Positions 19,366 through 30,331 of a DNA stretch of 64,000 nucleotides are shown piece after piece (position 1 is the first letter of the stretch; each line of letters starts with the position of its first letter). The notes beneath the pieces are model-generated. The model saw nothing but the letters and a program-made list of their open reading frames with translations, was not told where the DNA came from and did not search any database. The stretch comes from Klenkia marina (GTDB lineage Bacteria > Actinomycetota > Actinomycetes > Mycobacteriales > Geodermatophilaceae). The translations under genes and the position numbers were made by a program. The stretch spans positions 241,836 through 305,835 of the forward strand of contig NZ_FMUH01000006.1 in NCBI RefSeq assembly GCF_900101025.1, written 5' to 3'.

Positions 19366-19962
19366 GTGACCGAGGCACTGCTGGTCCTGCTGCTCAGCGC
19401 CGCCGTGGTGGTCATCGTCGTCCTGGTGCTGCGCGGGCGACGGCCCCGCCGTCCGGCGCCGGGGCGGGTCGACCCGCTGGCCGGCCAGCCCGACACCTGG
19501 GACCCGATGCGCATCGGGCCCGGCGACGTCATCGGCTACGCCGGCATCGACCACGTCGTGCGCGGCACGATCACCCTCAGCGAGGGCGGCACGAGCTGGT
19601 ACGAGCACCTGCTCGACGGCTCCACCGGGCGGCGCTGGCTGACCGTCGAGGACGACGAGGGCGACCTCGAGCTGACCCTGTGGCAGCGGGTCGAGGGCAC
19701 CCACCTGACCCCCGACGGCGAGGTCGTGGTCGACGACGTCGTGCACCGCCAGCTCGAGCGCGGGCGGGCCAGCTTCACCGCGCAGGGCACCACCGGCACG
19801 CCGGCCAGCGGCACCATGGACTACGCCGACTACGCCACCCGCGACAAGGTGGGGCTGCTGGCGTTCGAGCGCTGGGCGCCCACCCAGTCCTGGGAGGTCT
19901 CGCGGGGGCGTCGCGTCACCCCCGCCGAGCTCACCGTCTACCACGCCGCGCCCGAGGCATGA
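19366..19962 (+). CDS. DUF4178 protein with N-terminal membrane anchor
   Basis: 198 aa from GTG 19366, with a GGAGGA ribosome site 8 bases upstream. One hydrophobic helix (about 4-22) ends in RGRRPRR, followed by a soluble beta-rich DUF4178 domain (IGPGDVIGYAGIDHVVRGTITL, SWYEHLLDG, RRWLTVEDDEGDLELTLW). First gene of a six-gene run that continues with DUF2617, a DUF4247 lipoprotein, DUF350, a membrane polyamine-synthase-like protein and a K+ channel. The molecular role is not established; the family recurs beside DUF350 and spermidine-synthase-like genes in other bacteria. Confidence 0.8.
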   Translation: MTEALLVLLLSAAVVVIVVLVLRGRRPRRPAPGRVDPLAGQPDTWDPMRIGPGDVIGYAGIDHVVRGTITLSEGGTSWYEHLLDGSTGRRWLTVEDDEGDLELTLWQRVEGTHLTPDGEVVVDDVVHRQLERGRASFTAQGTTGTPASGTMDYADYATRDKVGLLAFERWAPTQSWEVSRGRRVTPAELTVYHAAPEA

Positions 19963-20465
19963 GCTCGCTCCAGCTCGCCGTCCCACCCCGCGACGTCGCG
20001 GCCGCCACGCTCGGACTGCTCCTCGACGCCCCGGCGCCCGAGGCGCTGGCCACCCTCGAGGTGCCCGGCGAGCACGGCAGCCTCGTGCTCGCCGTCCTCG
20101 GTGCCTCGCACGTGGTCACCGCCACGCGCGGCCCGCACCGGCTGACCGAGCAGGTCTCGTGCGACGCCGTGGCCGCCGGCGGGGTCCCGCTGCCCACCCG
20201 CACCGACCGGCCCGGCTACCGGTTCACCGCCACCGTCGAGCGCCTCGCGGCGACCGACCTCGCGGCCACCGCGGCCCAGCTGCACGAGGAGTCCGCAGGT
20301 CGCCCGGACCGGATCTGCGCCGGTTTCCCGGGCCACCCGGCCGCCGTCACGGCTCTGGCCGGCCGGTCCACGGCCACCGGCTGGGCCTGGCGCACCTGGC
20401 ACCTCTACCCGGGGGCCACCGCCGGCGAGCTGGTCACCACCGACACCGACTGGAGCCCGGCATGA
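19959..20465 (+). CDS. DUF2617 protein
   Basis: 168 aa from ATG 19959, overlapping the previous stop (ATGA). Soluble, with no signal or membrane segment. Family-like features: an N-terminal VPPRDVAAATLGLLLDAP segment, EVPGEHGSLVLAVLGASHVV, a central TDRPGYRFTATVERL, and a C-terminal GWAWRTWHLYPG. Function unknown; translational coupling on both sides ties it to the membrane locus. I would have moderate doubt about the family name but not about the gene. Confidence 0.75.
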   Translation: MSSLQLAVPPRDVAAATLGLLLDAPAPEALATLEVPGEHGSLVLAVLGASHVVTATRGPHRLTEQVSCDAVAAGGVPLPTRTDRPGYRFTATVERLAATDLAATAAQLHEESAGRPDRICAGFPGHPAAVTALAGRSTATGWAWRTWHLYPGATAGELVTTDTDWSPA

Positions 20466-20878
20466 CCCCGCGCCGACGTCCGCTGACCACCCTGCTCGCC
20501 GTCCTGCTGGGCGGCGGCGCCGTCCTGACCGGGTGCGGCGCGGGGGACCCGGACGACTTCATCGAGGACACCTACCGCTCGACCGGGCGGGACTCCGACG
20601 GCGAGACGTTCACCTCGCCCGACCCGGTCGGCACCACCGCGGCGGACATCGCCGACGCCGTGCCCCCGTCCGCCCGGCAGAGCGACGGCGGCGCCGAGTA
20701 CCTGCGCTACGACGACGACATCGTGATCGTCTCGGCGGCGGCGACCGGCAGCACCGTGCGGGTCGAGGACGTCGACGGCCGCTACAGCCGCGGTTACTAC
20801 AGCTACCTGGGCTCCGGGTTCCGGCCCGGCTCCCCGGCGTCCTCCGGGGGCGACGGCGGCCCCGGTGACGGCAAGTGA
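20462..20878 (+). CDS. DUF4247 lipoprotein
   Basis: 138 aa from ATG 20462, overlapping the upstream stop (ATGA). Lipoprotein signal with basic start RRR, a hydrophobic core and lipobox VLTGC (lipidated Cys25). The mature part begins with a DDFIEDTYRS segment and contains EYLRYDDDIVIVSA and RGYYSYLGSGF, as in DUF4247. The short Gly/Ser-rich tail is low complexity. It is predicted to sit on the outer face of the membrane next to DUF4178 and DUF350 proteins. Function unknown. Confidence 0.78.
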   Translation: MTPRRRPLTTLLAVLLGGGAVLTGCGAGDPDDFIEDTYRSTGRDSDGETFTSPDPVGTTAADIADAVPPSARQSDGGAEYLRYDDDIVIVSAAATGSTVRVEDVDGRYSRGYYSYLGSGFRPGSPASSGGDGGPGDGK

Positions 20879-20912
20879 GCACCCCTCCCACCCCCGAGCG
20901 CAGGAGCACCTC

Positions 20913-21356
20913 GTGACCTTCGGTTCCCTGGACGGCAGCACGCTCGTCGACGGCGTGGTGGCCACGCTGCTGTACTTCGTGGTCGGCGTCGGCGTGCTCG
21001 GCCTGGGCTTCCTAGCCCTGGACCTGCTCACACCGGGCAACCTGCGCAGCCAGGTCTATACCCAACGCAAGCCCAACGCGGCCATCCTGCTGGGCGCCAA
21101 CCACCTGGCCCTGGCCGTCATCGTGACCACGGCGATCATGACCAGCTCGGACTCGCTGCTGCAGGGGCTGGTCGACTCGGCGGTGTACGGCGTCCTCGGG
21201 GTGGTCCTGCAGGCGGTTGCGCTGCGGGTGCTCGACGCCTTCGTCCCCGGCCACCTGCGGGCGCTGGTCGACGAGGAGCGCATGAGCGGTGCGGCGTGGG
21301 CGGTGGCGGCCAGCCTGCTGGCCATCGGCGTCGTGAACGCCGCTGCGCTTTCCTGA
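20913..21356 (+). CDS. DUF350 membrane protein
   Basis: 147 aa from GTG 20913 (VTFGSLDGS); an AGGAG ribosome site 6 bases upstream decides this start over a GTG at 20865. Four transmembrane helices at about 12-35, 57-79, 87-108 and 122-143. DUF350 signature regions: LGFLALDLLTPGNL between helices 1 and 2, and NAAILLGANHLALAVIV in helix 2. Members (such as E. coli YjfL) are found beside PspA-type and polyamine-ligase genes. Role unknown. Confidence 0.82.
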   Translation: MTFGSLDGSTLVDGVVATLLYFVVGVGVLGLGFLALDLLTPGNLRSQVYTQRKPNAAILLGANHLALAVIVTTAIMTSSDSLLQGLVDSAVYGVLGVVLQAVALRVLDAFVPGHLRALVDEERMSGAAWAVAASLLAIGVVNAAALS

Positions 21357-21363
21357 CCCGCTG

Positions 21364-22917
21364 ATGGCCGTGCTCGACCGTCCGGCGTCGCGCCGGGCCT
21401 GGACCCGACCGCTGCTGCTGGCCGCCGTCGCGGTGTGCGCGGCGTGCGGGCTGGTCTACGAACTGGTGCTGCTGACGCTGTCGGCCAGCCTCGCGGGGGG
21501 CGGGATCACGCAGACCTCGCTCATCGTGGCGGGGTTCGTCGCCGCGCTCGGCGTCGGGGCGCTGCTGGTCAAGCCGTTCCTGGGCCGGGCGGCGGTCACC
21601 TTCGTCGCCGTGGAGATCGCGCTCGGCGTGGTCGGGGGCCTCTCCGCCGTCACCCTCTACGTGAGCTTCAGCTTCTACGGTGCGGCCAGCCCCGTGCTGG
21701 TGGTGGGCACCGCGGTCATCGGCATGCTCGTGGGCGCCGAGGTCCCGCTGCTGATGACCCTCCTGCAGCGCGGCGCCGACCGGGTCGACGCCGAGGGCAG
21801 CGGCCGGTTGCTCGCCGACCTCAACGCCGCCGACTACGCCGGCGCGCTGATCGGCGGTCTCGCCTGGCCGTTCCTGCTGCTGCCGCTGGCCGGCCAGGTG
21901 CGCGGCGCGGCCGTCGCCGGCATGGTCAACCTGCTGGCCGCCGCCGTCGTCGCGGGGCTGCTGGTGCGCGACCAGCTGGGCCGCCGGGCCCGGCGCGCCT
22001 CGGCGGTGGCGCTCCTGCTGGCCGCGGCGCTGCTGGCCACGCTGCTGGTGCAGGCGCGCGACATCGAGCTCGGCGCGCGCCAGCGGCTGTACGACGACCC
22101 GGTCGTCGCCGCGGTGCGGTCGGACTACCAGGAGATCGTCGTGACCGAGCGCGGGGACGACGTCCGCCTCTACCTCGACGGTGACCTGCAGTTCTCCAGC
22201 GTCGACGAGTACCGGTACACCGAGTCGCTGGTGTTCCCCGTGCTGGCGCGCGACCCGCAGCGGGTGCTGGTGCTCGGGGGCGGGGACGGGCTGGCCGCCC
22301 GCGACGTGCTGCGCCACCCCTCGGTCACCGAGGTGGTGCAGGTCGAGCTCGACCCGGCCGTCCTGGAGCTGGCCCGCACCCGGCTGGCCGACCTCAACGA
22401 GGGTGCCCTCGACGACCCCCGGGTGCAGGTCGTGGTCGACGACGCGTTCCGGTGGCTGCGCGACCCGCCGTCCGGGCTGTTCGACGCCGTGGTCGTGGAC
22501 ATGCCCGACCCGGACGTGCCGGCGCTCGGGCGGCTGTACTCCACCGAGTTCTACGGCCTCGTGCGCGGCGTGCTGGCCCCCGACGGTCTGGTGGCGGTGC
22601 AGGCGGGCAGCCCGTACTCCACGCCCACCGCCTTCTGGCGCACGGTGGCCACCGTCGGCAGCGCCGGGCTGGCCACCACGCCGTACCACGTGGCGGTGCC
22701 CAGTTTCGGCGACTGGGGGTTCGTGCTGGCCGGGGCCGGCAGCGCGCCGCCCCCGCTGGCCCTCGCCGCCGACCGGCCCGACCCGCGCTTCCTGGACGAC
22801 GCGGTGCTGGCCACCGCCGCCGTCTTCCCACCCGACCGCCCACCGCTGGACCTCGCGCCGAGCACGCTGGACCGTCCGCTCGTCGTCGAGGACCTGCGCC
22901 AGGGCTACCAGGACTGA
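21364..22917 (+). CDS. Membrane-anchored spermidine-synthase-like aminopropyltransferase
   Basis: 517 aa. Six or seven transmembrane helices fill residues 15-235. A soluble Rossmann methyltransferase-fold domain follows (about 250-480): RLYLDGDLQFSSVDEYRYTE (the polyamine/substrate loop), VLVLGGGDGLAARDVL (dcSAM-binding Gly motif), VVQVELDPAV (acidic residue contacting the nucleotide) and FDAVVVDMPDPD (the catalytic-Asp position). These match spermidine synthase, though canonical enzymes are soluble. No S-adenosylmethionine decarboxylase gene is in the window. The substrate may be a polyamine or an unusual acceptor. It is separated by 7 bases from the DUF350 gene and 11 from the channel gene. 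Confidence 0.85.
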   Translation: MAVLDRPASRRAWTRPLLLAAVAVCAACGLVYELVLLTLSASLAGGGITQTSLIVAGFVAALGVGALLVKPFLGRAAVTFVAVEIALGVVGGLSAVTLYVSFSFYGAASPVLVVGTAVIGMLVGAEVPLLMTLLQRGADRVDAEGSGRLLADLNAADYAGALIGGLAWPFLLLPLAGQVRGAAVAGMVNLLAAAVVAGLLVRDQLGRRARRASAVALLLAAALLATLLVQARDIELGARQRLYDDPVVAAVRSDYQEIVVTERGDDVRLYLDGDLQFSSVDEYRYTESLVFPVLARDPQRVLVLGGGDGLAARDVLRHPSVTEVVQVELDPAVLELARTRLADLNEGALDDPRVQVVVDDAFRWLRDPPSGLFDAVVVDMPDPDVPALGRLYSTEFYGLVRGVLAPDGLVAVQAGSPYSTPTAFWRTVATVGSAGLATTPYHVAVPSFGDWGFVLAGAGSAPPPLALAADRPDPRFLDDAVLATAAVFPPDRPPLDLAPSTLDRPLVVEDLRQGYQD

Positions 22918-22928
22918 GGAGGTCCACC

Positions 22929-23339
22929 GTGCTCGCTCGTGCCACGACGGCGCTGATCGCCTGCGCCAACCGCACCCCGCTGGCCATCGCGGTCTACCTG
23001 ACCGTCGTGCTGCTGTCGGCCGTCTCGGTCAGCGCCCTCGAGGGCTGGGGCATCGGTGAGTCGGTCTGGTGGGCGTTCGTCACCACCACGACCACCGGCT
23101 ACGGCGACCTGTCGCCGCTCACCGTGCCCGGCCGGGTCATCGGCGTGCTCACCATGTTCGCCGGCATCATCGGCATCGGCGTGATCGTCGGCCGGATCGC
23201 CGCCGTGGTCATCCGCACGCACGACGACTTCACGCACGAGGAGCAGGTCGAGCTCTCCCAGGAGTCCGACGAGCAGCTGCGGCTGCTGCGCGAGATCCGG
23301 ACCCAGCTGCGCGCCGACCGGGCCGACCCGGCGACCTGA
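22929..23339 (+). CDS. Two-transmembrane potassium channel subunit
   Basis: 136 aa from GTG 22929, with GGAGG 7 bases upstream. Two helices (about 17-36 and 67-90) flank a pore loop with the K+ selectivity filter TTTTTGYGD (52-60). The cytosolic tail is short and charged (EEQVELSQESDEQLRLLREIRTQLR), a likely coiled coil; no RCK/TrkA domain. It would work as a homotetramer. Last gene of the DUF4178-to-channel run; the link between a K+ channel and a membrane polyamine synthase suggests control by, or of, polyamine block or membrane potential (inference). Confidence 0.88.
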   Translation: MLARATTALIACANRTPLAIAVYLTVVLLSAVSVSALEGWGIGESVWWAFVTTTTTGYGDLSPLTVPGRVIGVLTMFAGIIGIGVIVGRIAAVVIRTHDDFTHEEQVELSQESDEQLRLLREIRTQLRADRADPAT

Positions 23340-23379
23340 CCCCGGGGGCGCCGCCCGAGCGTCGCGGGCCCGCCTGCCC

Positions 23380-23385
23380 TAGCGT
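23380..23385 (+). promoter_or_regulatory. Putative -10 box for pgi
   Basis: TAGCGT lies 35 bases before the GTG. AGGAG at 23408-23412 is the ribosome site, 8 bases from the start. No -35 hexamer is clear. Confidence 0.35.
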
Positions 23386-23420
23386 CGTCGGCGTCCGCCC
23401 CGACCCCAGGAGTCCTCCCC

Positions 23421-25088
23421 GTGGCCACCCCCTCGCACGACCCCACGTCCACCGCCGCCTGGACGGCGCTGCTGGCCCACCGCGACGCGCTGACCCCCGA
23501 CCTGCGCGGCTGGTTCGACGCCGACCCCGGCCGGGCCGAGCGCTTCACGCTGGACGTCGCCGACCTGCACGTCGACCTGTCGAAGAACCTGGTCACCGAC
23601 GAGACCCTGGGCCTGCTGCGCGAGCTGGCCGAGCAGACCGGTGTCACCGACCGGCTGCAGGCGATGTTCGCCGGCGAGCACATCAACGTCACCGAGGACC
23701 GCGCGGTGCTGCACACCGCGCTGCGCCGCCCGGCTGGTCTCGACCCGCTGCACGTCGACGGGCAGGACGTCGACGCCGACGTGCAGGCCGAGCTGGCCAA
23801 GGTCTACGCCTTCGCAGAGAAGGTGCGGTCGGGGGAGTGGACCGGGGTGACCGGCCGGCGCATCGCCACCGTGGTCAACATCGGCATCGGCGGCTCGGAC
23901 CTCGGCCCGGTGATGGCCTACGAGGCGCTGGCCGCCTACCGGCAGCAGGGCCTGAGCTGCCGGTTCGTCTCCAACATCGACCCCACCGACCTGGCCGAGA
24001 CCGTGCGCGACCTCGACCCGGCCACGACTCTGTTCATCGTCGCCTCGAAGACCTTCGGCACGCTGGAGACCCTCACCAACGCCCGGCTGGCCCGGCAGTG
24101 GCTGTGGGACGGCCTGGGCACGCCGGACTCCGACGACGAGCGCCGCTCGGCCGTGGCCAAGCACTTCGTCGCGGTCTCCACGGCGCTGGAGAAGGTCGCC
24201 GACTTCGGCATCGACACCGAGAACGCGTTCGGGTTCTGGGACTGGGTGGGCGGCCGCTACTCGGTCGACTCGGCCATCGGCACCTCGCTGGCCGTGGCGA
24301 TCGGGCCCGAGCGGTTCGCCGAGTTCCTGGCCGGCTTCCACGCCGTCGACGAGCACGTGCGCACCACCCCGCTCGAGCGCAACGTGCCGCTGCTCATGGG
24401 GCTGCTCAACGTCTGGTACGTCAACTTCCGCGGCGCGCACACCCACGCGGTGCTGCCCTACAGCCAGTACCTGCACCGCTTCCCGGCCTACCTGCAGCAG
24501 CTCACGATGGAGAGCAACGGCAAGGGCGTGCGCTGGGACGGCGAGGCCGTCACCTGCGACACCGGGGAGATCTTCTGGGGCGAGCCCGGCACCAACGGCC
24601 AGCACGCGTTCTACCAGCTCATCCACCAGGGCACGCGGCTCATCCCGGCCGACTTCCTGGCCTTCGCCACCCCGCAGCACCCGCTCACCGACGGCGACAC
24701 CGACGTGCACGCCCTGCTGCTGTCGAACTTCTTCGCGCAGACCAAGGCGTTGGCGTTCGGCAAGACCGCCGACGAGGTGCGCGCCGAGGGGACGGCGGAG
24801 GACGTCGTCCCGGCGCGGGTGTTCACCGGCAACCGGCCGACCACCTCGATCATGGCCCCGTCGCTGACGCCGTCGGTGCTCGGTCAGCTGATCGCGCTGT
24901 ACGAGCACATCACCTTCACCCAGGGGGCGGTGTGGGGCATCGACAGCTTCGACCAGTGGGGCGTCGAGCTGGGCAAGCAGCTCGCCCTGCAGATCGCCCC
25001 GGCGCTCACCGGCGACGACGAGGCCCTGCGGTCGCAGGACTCGTCGACGAGGGCGCTGATCGGCTGGTACCTGCAGCACCGGCGCTGA
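23421..25088 (+). CDS. pgi: Glucose-6-phosphate isomerase
   Basis: Interconverts glucose 6-phosphate and fructose 6-phosphate, linking glycolysis with the pentose phosphate genes further along. 555 aa from GTG 23421. Signatures: [13 protein letters not shown] (about 153), [13 protein letters not shown] (sugar-phosphate binding), [31 protein letters not shown] (catalytic Glu/His, about 390-395), and [12 protein letters not shown] with the catalytic Lys near 517. Cytosolic. Standing apart from tkt-tal-zwf, where some Actinobacteria carry it. Confidence 0.97.
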   Translation: MATPSHDPTSTAAWTALLAHRDALTPDLRGWFDADPGRAERFTLDVADLHVDLSKNLVTDETLGLLRELAEQTGVTDRLQAMFAGEHINVTEDRAVLHTALRRPAGLDPLHVDGQDVDADVQAELAKVYAFAEKVRSGEWTGVTGRRIATVVNIGIGGSDLGPVMAYEALAAYRQQGLSCRFVSNIDPTDLAETVRDLDPATTLFIVASKTFGTLETLTNARLARQWLWDGLGTPDSDDERRSAVAKHFVAVSTALEKVADFGIDTENAFGFWDWVGGRYSVDSAIGTSLAVAIGPERFAEFLAGFHAVDEHVRTTPLERNVPLLMGLLNVWYVNFRGAHTHAVLPYSQYLHRFPAYLQQLTMESNGKGVRWDGEAVTCDTGEIFWGEPGTNGQHAFYQLIHQGTRLIPADFLAFATPQHPLTDGDTDVHALLLSNFFAQTKALAFGKTADEVRAEGTAEDVVPARVFTGNRPTTSIMAPSLTPSVLGQLIALYEHITFTQGAVWGIDSFDQWGVELGKQLALQIAPALTGDDEALRSQDSSTRALIGWYLQHRR

Positions 25089-25097
25089 GGGCCGGCC

Positions 25098-25169
25098 GGG
25101 GTGGCCGGACATCTCCTGCGGTGTGCGCCTACCGACGTGCGCACACCGTCGGGGACGTCGGGCCACCCC
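25098..25169. terminator. Nested hairpins, bidirectional terminator between pgi and the MBL gene
   Basis: Outer arms GGGGTGGCC (25098-25106) and GGCCACCCC (25161-25169). Inner 10-bp stem CGGTGTGCGC (25119-25128) with 25139-25148. It lies between two convergent stops at 25088 and 25176. Confidence 0.6.
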
Positions 25170-25175
25170 CCGGCG

Positions 25176-25835
25176 TCACCAGCCGCGGGCCCGCCACTCG
25201 GCCAGGTGGGGCCGCTCGGCGCCGATGGTGGTGTCATTGCCGTGGCCCGGGTAGACCCACGTCTGGTCGGGCAGCGTGCCGAACAGCCGCTCCTCGACGT
25301 CGTCGACGAGCTGGGCGAAGCGCTCGGGGTCCTTCTGCGTGTTGCCCACGCCGCCGGGGAAGAGCGAGTCGCCGGTGAAGACGTGCGTGCCGGCCTCGCC
25401 GCCGCGCCACACGAGCGCGATCGAGCCCGGCGTGTGGCCGCGCAGGTGGACGACGTCGAGCACCTGGTCGCCGACGGCCACGGTGTCGCCGTGCTCGACG
25501 GGGTGGCTGACCGGCACGGGGAGGTCGGGGGCGTCGGCGGGGTGGGCCATCGTGGCCGCGCCGGTGGAGGCCACGACGTCGGGCAGGGCGCGGTGGTGGT
25601 CCCAGTGGCCGTGGGTGGTGACGACCGCGGTGACCCGGGCGTCGCCGATCAGCGACCGGAGCGCCTCGGGCTCGGCCGCCGCGTCCACCAGCACGCTGTC
25701 GCCGGTCGCGGTGCACGTGAGCAGGTAGGCGTTGTTGGCCATCTCGCTGACCGCCAGCTTGGTGATGGTGAGGCCGGGCAGCTCGCGGGTGTCGGCCGGA
25801 CCGCCGACCTCGACGTCACCGGTGTAGCTCGGCAC
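25176..25835 (-). CDS. Metallo-beta-lactamase-fold hydrolase (glyoxalase II-like)
   Basis: 219 aa, GTG at 25835 with a GGAG ribosome site. The binuclear metal motif is HGHWDHH (His75, His77, Asp79, His80). Further ligands lie in HLRGHTPGS (His near 133), FTGDSLF (Asp near 155) and YPGHGNDTT (His near 199). This arrangement is that of the GloB-like group, which includes hydroxyacylglutathione hydrolases, thioesterases and mycothiol-linked enzymes. Without a neighbouring lyase the substrate is open. Cytosolic. Confidence 0.88.
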   Translation of the reverse strand: MPSYTGDVEVGGPADTRELPGLTITKLAVSEMANNAYLLTCTATGDSVLVDAAAEPEALRSLIGDARVTAVVTTHGHWDHHRALPDVVASTGAATMAHPADAPDLPVPVSHPVEHGDTVAVGDQVLDVVHLRGHTPGSIALVWRGGEAGTHVFTGDSLFPGGVGNTQKDPERFAQLVDDVEERLFGTLPDQTWVYPGHGNDTTIGAERPHLAEWRARGW

Positions 25836-25872
25836 TGGCTCGCTCCGATCTGAGAGTGTCGGTGGGTCCGTC

Positions 25873-25878
25873 TAGGTT
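25873..25878 (+). promoter_or_regulatory. Putative -10 box of the amidase gene (leaderless)
   Basis: TAGGTT ends 7 bases before ATG 25886. No ribosome site lies in CGACGGC. Confidence 0.45.
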
Positions 25879-25885
25879 CGACGGC

Positions 25886-27331
25886 ATGGACGCCAACCTA
25901 GTGACGGCCGGCCCGCACGGCTCGGGGGAGCGGTCCCGGCAGCTGGTCGGGCTGCCCGCCGTCGAGCTCGCCGCCCGGGTCCGCCGGGGCGAGGTCAGCG
26001 CGGTCGAGGTCGTCCGCGCACACCTGGCGCACATCGCCGCCGTCGAGGCCCGGGTGGGTGCCTACCGGGTGGTTCGCACCGAGGCCGCGCTCGCCGAGGC
26101 CGCCGCGGTCGACGCCCACCCCGACCGCGCCCGGCTGCCCCTGGCCGGGGTGCCGGTCGCCGTGAAGGACAACGTCGCGGTGCGCGGCGAGACCGCCACC
26201 GACGGCACGGCGTTCCCCGGGCCGCCGGCCACCGCCGACCACCCCGTCGTCGCCCGCCTGCGGGCCGCCGGCGCCGTGGTCGTGGGCATCACCCGGGTGC
26301 CCGAGCTGTGCGTCTTCGCCGCCACCGACGGCCCGGGCACCGTCAGCCGCAACCCCTGGGACACCGCGTTGTCCCCGGCGGGCTCGTCGGGGGGCAGCGC
26401 GGCCACGGTGGCCTCGGGTGGCGTGCCCTTGGCGCACGGCAACGACGGCATGGGGTCCCTTCGGCTGCCCGCCGCGGCCTGCGGGCTGGTCACGCTCAAG
26501 CCCGGCAGCGGCGTCGTCCCGGCCGGGCTGGGCGCCGACTCGTGGTCGGGCATGGCCGAGAACGGCGTGCTGGCCACCACGACCGCCGACCTCGCGCTGG
26601 GCCACGCCGTCCTGGCCGAGGCGCCGGCCGCCGAGCCCCTCGACGACGACTCCGCCGCCCTGGTCGTGGCCGTCTCCACCCGGTCGGCCGTCCCCGGGGC
26701 ACGGCTCGACGCCGAGGGGCGGGCCGCCGTCGAGGCCGTCGCCGCCCGGCTGCGCGAGCTCGGGCACACCGTGGTGCACCGCGACCCGCCGGTGCCCACG
26801 TCGGCCGCCGTGGCGGTGCTCGCCCGGTGGTTCGCCGGTGCCGCCGACGACGCCGAGCACCGCGGCCTGCACCCGCACGACCTGCAGCCGCGCACCCGGG
26901 TGCACGCGCGGTGCGGCCGGTGGGCACGCCGGGCGGGCCTGGTGCGCCCGGCCTCGGCCCGGCGCTACCGGGCCCTCGTCGAGGCGTGGTTCGCCGGGTC
27001 GGTGGCCGCCGCGGACCCGGGCGTCGACCTCCTGCTGACCCCGGTCACCACGGGGCAGCCGCTGGGTGCGCGGCCCTGGCACGAGCGGGGGTGGCTCGCC
27101 AACGTCACGGCCAACGCCCGGTGGGCGCCGTGGACGTCGGGGTGGAACCTCGCCGGCCTGCCGGCGCTCGTGCTGCCGGCCGGTGTGCGGTCCTCGGGCA
27201 CCCCGCTGGCGGTCCAGTTCGTGGGCCCCCCGGGCGCCGAGACGCGACTACTCTGGATCGCTGCGGAGCTGGAGCGCCACGAACCCTGGCGTCGGCACGC
27301 CCCCGTCTTCGACCCCGCCGCCGGCGGCTGA
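25886..27331 (+). CDS. Amidase-signature family hydrolase
   Basis: 481 aa from ATG 25886 (MDANLVTAG); an in-frame GTG 30 bases upstream would lie across the -10 box, so it is not chosen. Ser-cisSer-Lys triad: Lys in PVAVKDN (near 93), cis-Ser in [14 protein letters not shown] (near 168) and the nucleophile in [25 protein letters not shown] signature (near 190). The N-terminus ([22 protein letters not shown]) is typical. It is not accompanied by gatB or gatC and the sequence differs from GatA, so a stand-alone amidase (for example acting on aryl or acyl amides) is more likely; substrate unknown. Confidence 0.88.
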   Translation: MDANLVTAGPHGSGERSRQLVGLPAVELAARVRRGEVSAVEVVRAHLAHIAAVEARVGAYRVVRTEAALAEAAAVDAHPDRARLPLAGVPVAVKDNVAVRGETATDGTAFPGPPATADHPVVARLRAAGAVVVGITRVPELCVFAATDGPGTVSRNPWDTALSPAGSSGGSAATVASGGVPLAHGNDGMGSLRLPAAACGLVTLKPGSGVVPAGLGADSWSGMAENGVLATTTADLALGHAVLAEAPAAEPLDDDSAALVVAVSTRSAVPGARLDAEGRAAVEAVAARLRELGHTVVHRDPPVPTSAAVAVLARWFAGAADDAEHRGLHPHDLQPRTRVHARCGRWARRAGLVRPASARRYRALVEAWFAGSVAAADPGVDLLLTPVTTGQPLGARPWHERGWLANVTANARWAPWTSGWNLAGLPALVLPAGVRSSGTPLAVQFVGPPGAETRLLWIAAELERHEPWRRHAPVFDPAAGG

Positions 27332-27393
27332 GCAGAGCTCTGCCCGGCGGCACCCCGCACTGCTCTCCCACGACCACACAGACAGGGACCCAC

Positions 27394-30321
<2,928 letters not shown>

Positions 30322-30331
30322 TCGGGGAGCC

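Noticed and set aside
25886..27331. Amidase considered as GatA of the aminoacyl-tRNA amidotransferase
   Set aside because: No gatC or gatB beside it, and the Ser-nucleophile region ([13 protein letters not shown]) is of the stand-alone amidase type.
27332..27343. 12-bp palindrome GCAGAGCTCTGC between the amidase stop and uvrA, considered as an SOS box
   Set aside because: It does not match the actinobacterial LexA site (TCGAAC-N4-GTTCGA type), has no spacer and starts directly after the stop codon. It may be a weak hairpin only.
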